Of a stretch of DNA of 64,000 nucleotides, positions 8,085 through 16,016 are shown one piece after another. This stretch comes from Candidatus Aminicenantota bacterium (GTDB taxonomy: Bacteria > Acidobacteriota > Aminicenantia > Aminicenantales > Aminicenantaceae). Where the stretch lies: assembly GCA_020344415.1 (NCBI GenBank), contig CP070825.1, positions 2,266,015 through 2,330,014 on the forward strand. The letters are read 5' to 3'. The notes below the pieces were generated by a model that searched no databases, was not told the origin of the DNA, and saw only the letters and a program-made list of their open reading frames with translations. The translations under genes were made by a program, and so were the position numbers. Every line of letters starts with the position of its first letter. Position 1 is the stretch's first letter.

Positions 8085-9668
8085 TCAAATTTTCTTGTTA
8101 ATCTCTCGATAAAAATCTACTATTTCCAATTTGAGGAGACCTATGATTTCAGAGACAGCCTGAGCCATTTCCTTGAAAATATTCTCGTCAAGCGCGCTGC
8201 GGCCAAATTTGAGATGAGTGGCGTCGGTGTAATGTTCACCGCTTTTCCTGTCAATGGCCAGCCATTTGGCATCAAGGCCAATCCACCGACCCACATACAC
8301 TTCAGGCCACATATGATAGGCAAAAATGCCATGGGCATACATGACACCTACAGCCGCCCTTGCTGGAATCCCTGCTGCACGACAAAGCGTGACCGTCAAC
8401 ACAGTATGCTCGGAACAATCTCCCTCTCGATTTTTCAATATTTCTTTCGCTGAAGCGAATCCCACATCATAGTTGGGCGTCAACTCCCGCCTGATCCACT
8501 CCGCAATTTTCTTGGCTGCACGCCATGAATTTCTTTCTTTTCCAACGATTAGGTCTGCAGTCTCCTTTATTTCTGAATCGTCAGACTGGCAGAACGAGGT
8601 TGGTTTTAAGTACTTCCGAAGTTTTTCATCTTCAACGGGAAAGGAGATCGCCTCTGCCTCCTTAAATATCAAGGAGGAAGTCTGAACAAGGGCATAATCT
8701 TTTCCTGTCTCTAGTATTTCCTGGCTTCCATCATCGAAAGGGAATTTTTTGATTTTATCTATTGAGATTCCGCTGAGCTTAAAAGTGACTTTTTGAATTT
8801 CTTGAGGATTTTCGAAGATGACATTGGATTCAATGATTGTTGAAAAAGCAATGTCAAAATTTTCATCTGAAACTTCCTGGGCTTTCTCCTTGGACATCCT
8901 AATGGATGTTGTATTGATCAAGCTTGCCTTGCTAATATTCTTCCAGGAGATTCCGCTATCATCAATCCAATCCTCCATTGTAACCGGAACAAGATGTGCG
9001 GCCTCTGTCTTCACATGCCAGAGGTTCATTTTATTCCCTAAAATTAAAACATCTTCCCTTCCGATCACCTCAAAGGAACAATCCACAAAAGAGTGGGTAA
9101 GGGGCTCAAGTATTTTAAACTTGTATTTTTTTCCCGATTTTAAACCTTCCTCATTGATAATCTTCTCAATAGGCACTCCGAGATAGAATTTTTCTTTATA
9201 AGGCAATTCTTTTATAAGCTTTCCATTGGATTTGAATAATATTCTCTCCGGGTGGATCTCAGCTTTTATTACCATCTCAATCTCTGACATTTTCGTTCTC
9301 AATAGAGTTTCCAAAGGCCTATCGTCCTCATCATACAAGGATTCCTGTTTTGTCATGATTTCTACTGGATTCCCTCCCAAACGCGAAACTTTCATCCATG
9401 ACTCACTGTAGCTTTTTTTATATTTCATTCCACCTTTTAACAGTGAAATCTCCAGTTCGTGGCTGTAGCCTACTTTTAATTCATTCATATAAATTCCCAT
9501 CCAGCTCTCTTGAGTTACTTCCTCTTTTATCTTCCCCGACTCTTCTTTCTCTGGGTAATAAATCTCGGTTCTATTCTCACCTAAAAGGAAAAAACCAACC
9601 AAAAGAATGCAGAATCCAAAACTCAGCCATGACTTAAAGTTATTCTTATTCATTATAATTACCCTCAT
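8085..9668 (-). CDS. transglutaminase-like (papain-like fold) protein, membrane-anchored or secreted
   Basis: A 527-residue protein with one N-terminal hydrophobic segment (residues about 14-30, WLSFGFCILLVGFFLLG). A long beta-rich region follows, with the transglutaminase-like core at about 375-475. The likely triad is C418 (GDCSEH), H452 (YHMWPEVYV) and D466 (GLDAKW). Bacterial members act as peptidases or crosslinking-type enzymes outside the cytoplasm. AAGGAT precedes the ATG at 9668, although the ATG at 9653 (MNKNN) would give a more usual signal peptide. No obvious operon partner. Fold is confident, substrate unknown. Confidence 0.82.
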   Translation of the reverse strand: MRVIIMNKNNFKSWLSFGFCILLVGFFLLGENRTEIYYPEKEESGKIKEEVTQESWMGIYMNELKVGYSHELEISLLKGGMKYKKSYSESWMKVSRLGGNPVEIMTKQESLYDEDDRPLETLLRTKMSEIEMVIKAEIHPERILFKSNGKLIKELPYKEKFYLGVPIEKIINEEGLKSGKKYKFKILEPLTHSFVDCSFEVIGREDVLILGNKMNLWHVKTEAAHLVPVTMEDWIDDSGISWKNISKASLINTTSIRMSKEKAQEVSDENFDIAFSTIIESNVIFENPQEIQKVTFKLSGISIDKIKKFPFDDGSQEILETGKDYALVQTSSLIFKEAEAISFPVEDEKLRKYLKPTSFCQSDDSEIKETADLIVGKERNSWRAAKKIAEWIRRELTPNYDVGFASAKEILKNREGDCSEHTVLTVTLCRAAGIPARAAVGVMYAHGIFAYHMWPEVYVGRWIGLDAKWLAIDRKSGEHYTDATHLKFGRSALDENIFKEMAQAVSEIIGLLKLEIVDFYREINKKI

Positions 9669-9898
9669 ATCAAGTATATCCTTCTGTTCAGCTATTACGC
9701 AAGTTGTTAAATGCGCATTTTAAATCCGTGATACCTCAAATGATTTTGGAAATCCTTGAAGCAACCTTGAAGATTTTGGATAACAGGAAGAATCTATATT
9801 ATAAAATAAGCCTTGCTTGGTATTCCATATCCGACGGGAGATTTATTATAGACTTTGACTTTTAAGTTGGATAATTTTTCATTCAAAGATATTATTGC

Positions 9899-9927
9899 TT
9901 GACATCATGCCCTTTTTTGCATAATTT
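9899..9927 (+). promoter_or_regulatory. sigma-70 type promoter for the PLP enzyme gene
   Basis: A perfect -35 box TTGACA at 9899-9904 is followed after 17 bp by TAATTT at 9922-9927 (an overlapping CATAAT is at 9920-9925). The 418-bp gap 9669-10086 has no other convincing feature. Transcription from here would give a leader of about 150 nt before the ATG at 10087. A second TTGACA at 9995-10000 has only a weak -10. Confidence 0.55.
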
Positions 9928-10086
9928 TTTTTTAAAACTAAAAAGTAGAAAACGTGCTATGGCTGCGCACCTGTTCGGAACACACTGCTCACAGTTGACA
10001 AAGAAATTCTGGGCTTTTCATTTTTTTTTATGGCAAAACAACATGCAAATTGAATTTTATTATTGTAAAAAAACAGGACTTCTAGG

Positions 10087-11556
10087 ATGAGAAAAACAAA
10101 AAAAGTATTGGAAAATACTATTAAGAGATGCAGGGAAAAAGATATTATCATCCCCACCTATGAGGAAATGGTTCATCCTGAAAAGATTCCCAATGGCGTG
10201 AAGGATGAACTTCGAAACATAGGACTATGGGACCTCCATTCAAGAAACCTTTTTAGAATCACATGGAAGAATGAACCGATAAAATTCGGAGGTGGATTTG
10301 GCGACGTTAATTACATGGAAATTCCGAAAGAATTAACAGGCATTAAAGCCAGAATCATAATGCTAATTGGAAAATATTTCCCTACAGGTTCTCACAAAGT
10401 TGGGGCCACATTCGGACCTCTTGTGGAAAAATTGGTAAGAGGTGCTTTTGATCCGACGACTCAGAAGGCTTTGTGGCCTTCTACAGGAAATTACTGCCGC
10501 GGCGGAGCATATGATTCTTATCTTCTTGCTTGTCCAAGCATAGCAGTGTTACCTGAAGGAATGTCCCGTGAAAGATTTGAATGGTTGGAAAAAATTGAGG
10601 CAGAAATCCATGCAACCCCTGGCTCGGAAAGCAACGTCAAAGAAGTTTATGATAAGAGTTTCGAATTAAAAAGAGCTCGACCTGATGAGGTCGTTATTTT
10701 AAATCAATTCGATGAGATCGGAAACGCCGTTTGGCATTATGTATGCACAGGGCAGGCGATCGAAGAAGCCTACAATAAAGAAAGAAAAGATAAACAAAGG
10801 CTTACTGCCATATTTTTGACACAGGGTTCTGCAGGAACGTTAGGATGTGCGGATTATCTACGAGAAAAATTCCCGAGAATAAAGGTCTGTGCTGGTGAGG
10901 CCTGGCAGTGCCCTACTCTTCTTTATAATGGATATGGAGCCCATAGGATTGAAGGCATCGGGGATAAGCATGTTCCCTGGATACACAATCTGAAAAACAT
11001 GGATATGGTTGCCGATATAAATGATGAGTTTTGCATTCGACTGCTTCGACTATTCAACGAGCGCTCTGGAAAAACCTATCTTAAATTTAAGGGCATTTCA
11101 GAGGAAATCGTAGATAAATTGCACTTGCTTGGAATTTCCTCCATCGCCAACCTCGTCGGCTCCATCAAAATGGCTAAGTATCATGAGATGAATGAGAATG
11201 ATATCGTGTTCACTATAGCCACCGACTCTATGGAATTTTACCAATCTCGGATTGAAGAATTGCGGGTGGAAAGAGGCGAATATACAGATAACCAGGCTGC
11301 AGTGGATTATGATACCTGCCTCATGAATCTTACCACAGATCATATGCTCGAGCTAAGCTACTGGGATAAGAAGAGAATGCACAATCTCAAATATTTCACA
11401 TGGGTCGAGCAGCTTGGGAAAGACGTGGAAGAGCTGGACCGTCAATGGTCCGATGAGAATTATTGGATAGGAAAATATCATTCTTGGAAGGAATGGGACA
11501 AAATCATCAGAGAATTCAACAGAAAAACAGGACTGCTTGAGAAATATATAAATTAA
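10087..11556 (+). CDS. PLP-dependent fold-type II enzyme (cysteine synthase / tryptophan synthase beta-like)
   Basis: A 489-residue protein of the tryptophan synthase beta superfamily. The PLP Schiff-base lysine is likely K104 in PTGSHKVGA. The substrate-binding loop STGNYCRGG lies at 131-139 and the glycine-rich phosphate loop GSAGT at 246-250. It is longer than classic O-acetylserine sulfhydrylase (about 310 residues) and belongs to a less studied group usually labelled PLP-dependent protein, subunit beta. The reaction is probably beta- or gamma-elimination/replacement on an amino acid, but the substrate is not evident. It stands alone, with a good promoter upstream. Confidence 0.82.
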   Translation: MRKTKKVLENTIKRCREKDIIIPTYEEMVHPEKIPNGVKDELRNIGLWDLHSRNLFRITWKNEPIKFGGGFGDVNYMEIPKELTGIKARIIMLIGKYFPTGSHKVGATFGPLVEKLVRGAFDPTTQKALWPSTGNYCRGGAYDSYLLACPSIAVLPEGMSRERFEWLEKIEAEIHATPGSESNVKEVYDKSFELKRARPDEVVILNQFDEIGNAVWHYVCTGQAIEEAYNKERKDKQRLTAIFLTQGSAGTLGCADYLREKFPRIKVCAGEAWQCPTLLYNGYGAHRIEGIGDKHVPWIHNLKNMDMVADINDEFCIRLLRLFNERSGKTYLKFKGISEEIVDKLHLLGISSIANLVGSIKMAKYHEMNENDIVFTIATDSMEFYQSRIEELRVERGEYTDNQAAVDYDTCLMNLTTDHMLELSYWDKKRMHNLKYFTWVEQLGKDVEELDRQWSDENYWIGKYHSWKEWDKIIREFNRKTGLLEKYIN

Positions 11557-11843
11557 ATATCACACGCAATCTGTAACTCATAGTGCCTACAAATATTGCA
11601 GGAAATTACACTTAAACTGTTAAAAAAAGGGGATATAAAAGCTACGCAGGCGAATTGAAACTACGCCCTAATATAATTCGGGAAATTAAGATTATATTAG
11701 TCAAAGGGGGGACTTTGGAACAATTGCTGTTCATCTGGTTGGATTTAACGATCTTAAGACGATTCGCAAAATCTCGCGATTGCCGCGTCGCGGCGCTCCT
11801 CGCAGCGACATTAGCGGTGAGATCGACTCGTGAATGATCCAGG
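11557..11843. other. intergenic gap with a G+C-rich repeat-like stretch
   Basis: No credible gene. At about 11760-11812 the sequence (CGATTGCCGCGTCGCGGCG, then CTCCTCGCAGCGACATT) resembles the widespread palindromic TCGC...CTCCTCGCAATGACA type intergenic repeat of environmental genomes. The resemblance is from memory and only one copy is seen here. Confidence 0.35.
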
Positions 11844-12284
11844 TTAGATGTACTTGTAAGGTGCTTTCCGGAAACAAATATGGTGTTTCTTTATCTTTTC
11901 GTTCAATGTCGTGTATTTCACTCCCAAGAATTTTGCTGCATCCTTCTGACTTCCATTGAATCTTGAAAGAGCTCTCATTATTAAACTTCTCTCCAATCCT
12001 CCTATAAGCTCTTTAAGAGGAAGTGCTCTGCTCATACAAAAATATTCAACGAATAGATTAAAGAGGTTCGACCTAAAATTTCCTTCTCCAAAAGTGAAAT
12101 TCGCAATGTCCGCGTAATTGACAAATAAATCCTCCATATCATCTCTTGTTTTGCTATCTGTCTCATCCAGAAAATCCAGTCCCAGCTTCTTAAGATCTTT
12201 GAACTCGGGCATTATTTCAATACTTGGGAAATCGGATTGTGCCTTTTTCTTACGGGGAATTGATTTTGTAATATTTACGGCCAT
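11844..12284 (-). CDS. Fis-type helix-turn-helix regulator
   Basis: A 146-residue protein. The C-terminal part (about 95-142) is a Fis/HTH_8 DNA-binding domain: LERSLIMRALSRFNGSQKDA then AKFLGVKYTTLNEKIKKHHI. This is the type found at the end of NtrC-family activators. The N-terminal 90 residues carry no domain that I recognise and no AAA+ core. It follows the single-domain receiver gene on the same strand after 100 bp and is probably part of that sigma-54 type transcription unit. It could be a DNA-binding partner of the receiver, or a nucleoid-type regulator. The HTH call is firm, the role inferred. Confidence 0.75.
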   Translation of the reverse strand: MAVNITKSIPRKKKAQSDFPSIEIMPEFKDLKKLGLDFLDETDSKTRDDMEDLFVNYADIANFTFGEGNFRSNLFNLFVEYFCMSRALPLKELIGGLERSLIMRALSRFNGSQKDAAKFLGVKYTTLNEKIKKHHICFRKAPYKYI

Positions 12285-12384
12285 TTCCCACTCCTAATTA
12301 AATTTTTTTCTTCATCCCCCAACCTGGGCATAGAAATCTGCCTTAAATGTCTCCATTCCAGAGAGTTTAAAAATGATCAATAAT

Positions 12385-12771
12385 CTAGATCCTTTTTTCT
12401 GGTATTTCTTTCGAATTTAAAAGGTAGTCTATCGACTGATTAAGCGCTTCTAAATCCAGAGGTTTAACAAAGAAATGAGAAATGGACAGGTTAGATAGCT
12501 CATCAACTTTTACCAGGTCTGGGAACGCGGAAATCAGGATGACTTCTCCCCTATAACCTGACTCTCTGAATTTGGCGACCATCTCAACTCCATTGAGATA
12601 AGGCAACTTTAAATCAGCGATGATAAGATCAATGTCGGCTTTCTCAAAACGCTGTAAAGCCTCTCTTGAATCCTTTGCTAGATAGACTAGATATTTCTTA
12701 TTAAGAATCAGGAAAAAAGTTTGCCTGATGGATTCATCATCATCGACAACGACAATTTTCTTCTCTGCCAT
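12385..12771 (-). CDS. single-domain response regulator (CheY-like receiver)
   Basis: A 128-residue receiver domain with the acidic pair VVDDDES, the phospho-acceptor Asp in LIIADLKLP and the conserved Lys in FFVKPLDLE; there is no output domain. The frame is open back to an ATG at 12807, but GAGGTG sits just before the ATG at 12771. A start at 12807 would leave only a few bases of leader after the sigma-54 type promoter at 12823-12839. The 12771 start is therefore chosen. The likely signal source is a histidine kinase such as the one at 14529-16016, but cognate pairing is unproven. Confidence 0.85.
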   Translation of the reverse strand: MAEKKIVVVDDDESIRQTFFLILNKKYLVYLAKDSREALQRFEKADIDLIIADLKLPYLNGVEMVAKFRESGYRGEVILISAFPDLVKVDELSNLSISHFFVKPLDLEALNQSIDYLLNSKEIPEKRI

Positions 12772-12822
12772 TTTATTTTCACCTCGTTTTAATCTCAACG
12801 ATTCCATGAGACTTGGTTTAAA

Positions 12823-12839
12823 TGCATATTTTGTGCCAA
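12823..12839 (-). promoter_or_regulatory. sigma-54 type promoter for the receiver/Fis unit
   Basis: Read on the minus strand the site is TTGGCACAAAATATGCA: GG at -24 and GC at -12 separated by exactly 10 bp, close to consensus TGGCAC-N5-TTGCA. The predicted start of transcription near 12811 fits the chosen ATG at 12771 with a leader of about 40 nt. The 390-bp gap 12808-13197 also holds the repeat arms listed separately and a cluster of CTATCA-type palindromes at 12986-13026. Confidence 0.75.
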
Positions 12840-13111
12840 ATATTCCCTTGATGCCCCGCAGAGGAATACTCCCGAAAAAGCAAACGATCGCTCGGGAAAG
12901 TTACTGAAAGGGGTCAACTCAATGATACTCTCCCTCATGTAACTGGCAGATATTATTCAAGTTAAAGAACTGAGTTATTTCCCTTCTATCATAGACAGAT
13001 TGAAACACCTATCAATAGCCTGATAGAAAAAATAAAAGGACTGGTACGTCGCCTTATTTATTTAAATCCATATGAAAAAATGTTTACATCAGGTAAAAAG
13101 CATTTACAGTC

Positions 13112-13187
13112 AAAAAAAGGGCAGGCTACTTTTTTGTATTAACCGGGAAATGCATAATCCAGGAAAAAAGGAGACAGGCTACTTTTT
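13112..13187. repeat. two direct copies of the GGGGACAGG-type arm (degenerate)
   Basis: Copies AAAGGGCAGGCTACTTTTT (ending 13135) and AAGGAGACAGGCTACTTTTT (ending 13187) lie in the same orientation 52 bp apart, each with a change in the GGGGACA block. They sit just downstream of the NtrC-type gene stop at 13198 and look like eroded members of the family at 5201-5328. Confidence 0.7.
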
Positions 13188-13197
13188 AAATTACAAA

Positions 13198-14532
13198 TTA
13201 AAGGTTGAGCTTGTATTCTTTTATTTTCTTGTCCAGGGTAGGACGGCTTATGTGCAGGATTTTGCTTGTTCGAGTCTTGTTGCCTTTTGATGTCTTCAAG
13301 ACATGTTGGATATAGTCTTTCTCAACTTCTCTTAAGGGAACAAGTTCTTTTGGAAAAAGTTTTTTTTCTCCGGTCTCCAGAGGCAGATTTTCCTGAAGGA
13401 TAACATCTCCTTTAGCGAGGATGACGGCACTGGTTAAAGCATTCTCCAATTCCCTGACGTTCCCCTTCCAGGGAAAATTCATCAGGAGCTTCATAACCTG
13501 AGGAGGAACCTTCTTCACTTTCTTTCGAAGTTCTATGTTTATTTTCTCCAAAAGATAAGCAACCAAATCGGGGATGTCCTCTTTTCTCTCTCGTAGTGGA
13601 GGCATGGATATTTCAACCACTTTCAAACGATAATAGAGGTCTTCTCTGAATTTTCCCTCTTCAATTAATGATTTGAGGGCTTGGTTAGTGGCAGCGATTA
13701 TCCTGGCTTCTGCCTTTAGGATTTTCTCCCCTCCGACTTTCATAAAATCCTTTGTTTCGATGACTCTCAAAAGCTTGGATTGGAGATTGGGAGATATATC
13801 CCCTACCTCATCAAGGAATAAGGTGCCCTTGCCAGCAATCTCAAACTTTCCCTTTGTTTCACAAACAGCATCGGTGAAAGCACCCTTAACATGACCAAAC
13901 AGTTCGCTCTCCAGCAGTGTATCTGTGATCGCTGAACAATTGATGACGATAAAAGGTTCTCCTCTGTAAGGGCTGTTATAGTGAATCGCTTTAGCAACCA
14001 ACTCCTTTCCTGTCCCACTTTCTCCATGGATGAGCACGTTGGTTCTCGTGTTAGCTACTGATCCGATCAACTTAAACACCTCTCTCATCTGCGGGGAACG
14101 ACCGATGATATTATCTATGGTGTATTCCCTCTGTATCTCTTCCACTAGATAGGTGACTTTTTCCTCCAAGCTTCTTATTCGGATAGCTTTATTTATGGTT
14201 AGATCCAGTTCAACATAATCAAGAGGTTTGACCAAATACTCAAAGGCACCCAGTTTTATGGCCTCTACGGTTGTCTTCATATCATCGTAAGCGGTCATAA
14301 TTATTACGTAGGCATCATCATTCTTTTCTCTTATCTTCAATAAAACTTCAAGGCCGTCCAAATCGGGAAGACGAATATCTAGAATAATCAACTCAGGAAA
14401 GCTTTCCTCGAATTTTCGAAGCGCTTCCTCACCATCTTCAGCAAGGATGACTTCAAAACCTTCCTTCGAAAGATGAGACGAAAGAGTCTTCCTGATCAAA
14501 GGATCGTCGTCAACGACTAATATTGATTTCAT
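13198..14532 (-). CDS. NtrC-family sigma-54-dependent response regulator
   Basis: A 444-residue activator with a receiver domain (phospho-acceptor D52 in LDIRLPDLDG), a central AAA+ sigma-54 interaction domain at about 140-370 and a C-terminal Fis-type HTH (GNKTRTSKILHISRPTLDKK). Walker A is GESGTGKE (170-177) and Walker B is LFLDEVGDIS. The sigma-54 contact loop reads GAFTDA at 217-222 instead of GAFTGA. It should activate sigma-54 promoters when phosphorylated by the kinase whose gene it overlaps by four bases. Its own operon promoter at 17657-17673 is of sigma-54 type, so autoregulation is plausible. Confidence 0.93.
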   Translation of the reverse strand: MKSILVVDDDPLIRKTLSSHLSKEGFEVILAEDGEEALRKFEESFPELIILDIRLPDLDGLEVLLKIREKNDDAYVIIMTAYDDMKTTVEAIKLGAFEYLVKPLDYVELDLTINKAIRIRSLEEKVTYLVEEIQREYTIDNIIGRSPQMREVFKLIGSVANTRTNVLIHGESGTGKELVAKAIHYNSPYRGEPFIVINCSAITDTLLESELFGHVKGAFTDAVCETKGKFEIAGKGTLFLDEVGDISPNLQSKLLRVIETKDFMKVGGEKILKAEARIIAATNQALKSLIEEGKFREDLYYRLKVVEISMPPLRERKEDIPDLVAYLLEKINIELRKKVKKVPPQVMKLLMNFPWKGNVRELENALTSAVILAKGDVILQENLPLETGEKKLFPKELVPLREVEKDYIQHVLKTSKGNKTRTSKILHISRPTLDKKIKEYKLNL

Positions 14533-16016
14533 TTTTCTTCCTCACTGGGAATAATGATTTCAAAAGAAGTACCTTCCCCTTCTTTATCCCTAACTTTTAT
14601 AGAACCTTTATGTTCTTCAATAATTTTTCTCGCATTGGCTAGGCCCAGACCAATTCCGGAAGATTTAGTTGTATAGAAAAGTTCAAAGATAACTTCCCTG
14701 TCATGCGCTGGGATTCCACTGCCATTATCGGAAATGAGAATCCTGATTTTTCCAATAGAGTCTTCTTGGAAGTAAGAAAGAGAGAGATTTATCTTTCCTC
14801 CTTCTTCCACAGCTTCATAAGCATTGCGCAAAATGTTTAAAAAAACCTGTCTTAACTTGTCGCCGTCCACCAAGACTTGAGGCAATCCCTCTTCGATATT
14901 CTTTTCCAGCGTTACCTTTTTCAACTCCAAAGAATCTGCCATCATTTTGACGGCTTCATCAACTATCTGCTCGATGGAAAATTGCTCTAGATTTAGTTCA
15001 GAATCGCGAGTGAAACTCAGAAGCTCCTTCACAAATTTTTCCATCTGGGTTATCCCCTTCTGCGATAAGCCCAAGTGTTCTTCTTCTATCTTGTCTAATC
15101 GATTACTCTGGAGCAGCTTTTGAATGTTCAGTTTGACTGAAGTCAAAGGATTTCTAATCTCGTGAGCGATTCCGGCTGCAAGGCGTCCAATAGAGGCAAG
15201 TTTTTCCGCTTGGATTAATTTCCTGTGTGCTTCTTCCATTCTTTCCCTCGTCAGGAGGAGTTGATGACTCATCTCGTTGAAGCTCTGAGCCAAATTTCCG
15301 ATTTCATCCTGGGAGGTGATAGGAATTTTGTGATAAAAATCTCCTTTGGAAATCTTTTCTGTTCCCTCTGCCAATCTTTTCAGGGGATTTGCTATTCTTC
15401 TGGCTAATAAAATTGCCCCTCCTATACCGACCAGAAGCCCTATGCCGTGTATCACAACCAACCAAAAGCGTGTCTGACGAATCTCTGCTCGCATCTCTTC
15501 CAACGAAAGGCCGATCATTATAGAGCCCCATCTACTTGGAGAATCTCCCGCAAAAATGGGAACCTCAATTTCAAGAACCCTCAGGATCTGTCCTGTATCC
15601 CTGTCTAATAAATCTTTCTTTTCAAAGAGGAAAGTTTCTCTATCGGCATCCTCTCCTAGACGGCCGTACCGATAATTCTCTTCGTAATCCCTGATAAAAG
15701 GAGTGGCCACAAAAAGATTATTGAAACGATTATAGAAGATGACATAGACAACTTCTCCATTTACCTGTTCCTCAATATTCCTTTGGATCCCTTCTTCATC
15801 CCATTGAATAAGTGGCTGCAAATTTAATTGAGCAATGTTCTTAGCTATCAATACTCCTTTGCTCTTCTGCTCCTCAAAAATCGCATCCCTTTCTCTCAGT
15901 TCGATAACGAAGAAAATCAAGAGCACTAGTACAGTGAGCAGAACGATTACATGGAGCATGAACCTTGTCTGAAGGGACATACGTATGGGCAATATCAGTT
16001 TCCTGTTCTTATTCAT
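14529..16016 (-). CDS. membrane-bound sensor histidine kinase
   Basis: A kinase of about 495 residues. From the N-terminus it has a transmembrane helix, an extracytoplasmic region of about 140 residues and a second helix (FWLVVIHGIGLLVGIGGAIL). HAMP, HisKA with the phospho-His in IAHEIRNPLTS, and HATPase_c with N, G1 (DNGSGIP) and G2 (GIGLGLANA) boxes follow. The start at 16016 (MNKNRK) is favoured over 16037: it overlaps the binding-protein stop by 8 bp. It feeds the NtrC-type regulator, whose gene overlaps its end. The partner gene upstream encodes a solute-binding protein, which may present the ligand to its sensor region. Confidence 0.92.
   Translation of the reverse strand: MNKNRKLILPIRMSLQTRFMLHVIVLLTVLVLLIFFVIELRERDAIFEEQKSKGVLIAKNIAQLNLQPLIQWDEEGIQRNIEEQVNGEVVYVIFYNRFNNLFVATPFIRDYEENYRYGRLGEDADRETFLFEKKDLLDRDTGQILRVLEIEVPIFAGDSPSRWGSIMIGLSLEEMRAEIRQTRFWLVVIHGIGLLVGIGGAILLARRIANPLKRLAEGTEKISKGDFYHKIPITSQDEIGNLAQSFNEMSHQLLLTRERMEEAHRKLIQAEKLASIGRLAAGIAHEIRNPLTSVKLNIQKLLQSNRLDKIEEEHLGLSQKGITQMEKFVKELLSFTRDSELNLEQFSIEQIVDEAVKMMADSLELKKVTLEKNIEEGLPQVLVDGDKLRQVFLNILRNAYEAVEEGGKINLSLSYFQEDSIGKIRILISDNGSGIPAHDREVIFELFYTTKSSGIGLGLANARKIIEEHKGSIKVRDKEGEGTSFEIIIPSEEEK

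Noticed and set aside
12986-13026. CTATCA repeats as a CRISPR remnant
   Set aside because: The units are only 7-10 bp, irregularly spaced, and have no spacers or cas genes; treated as possible regulator sites instead.
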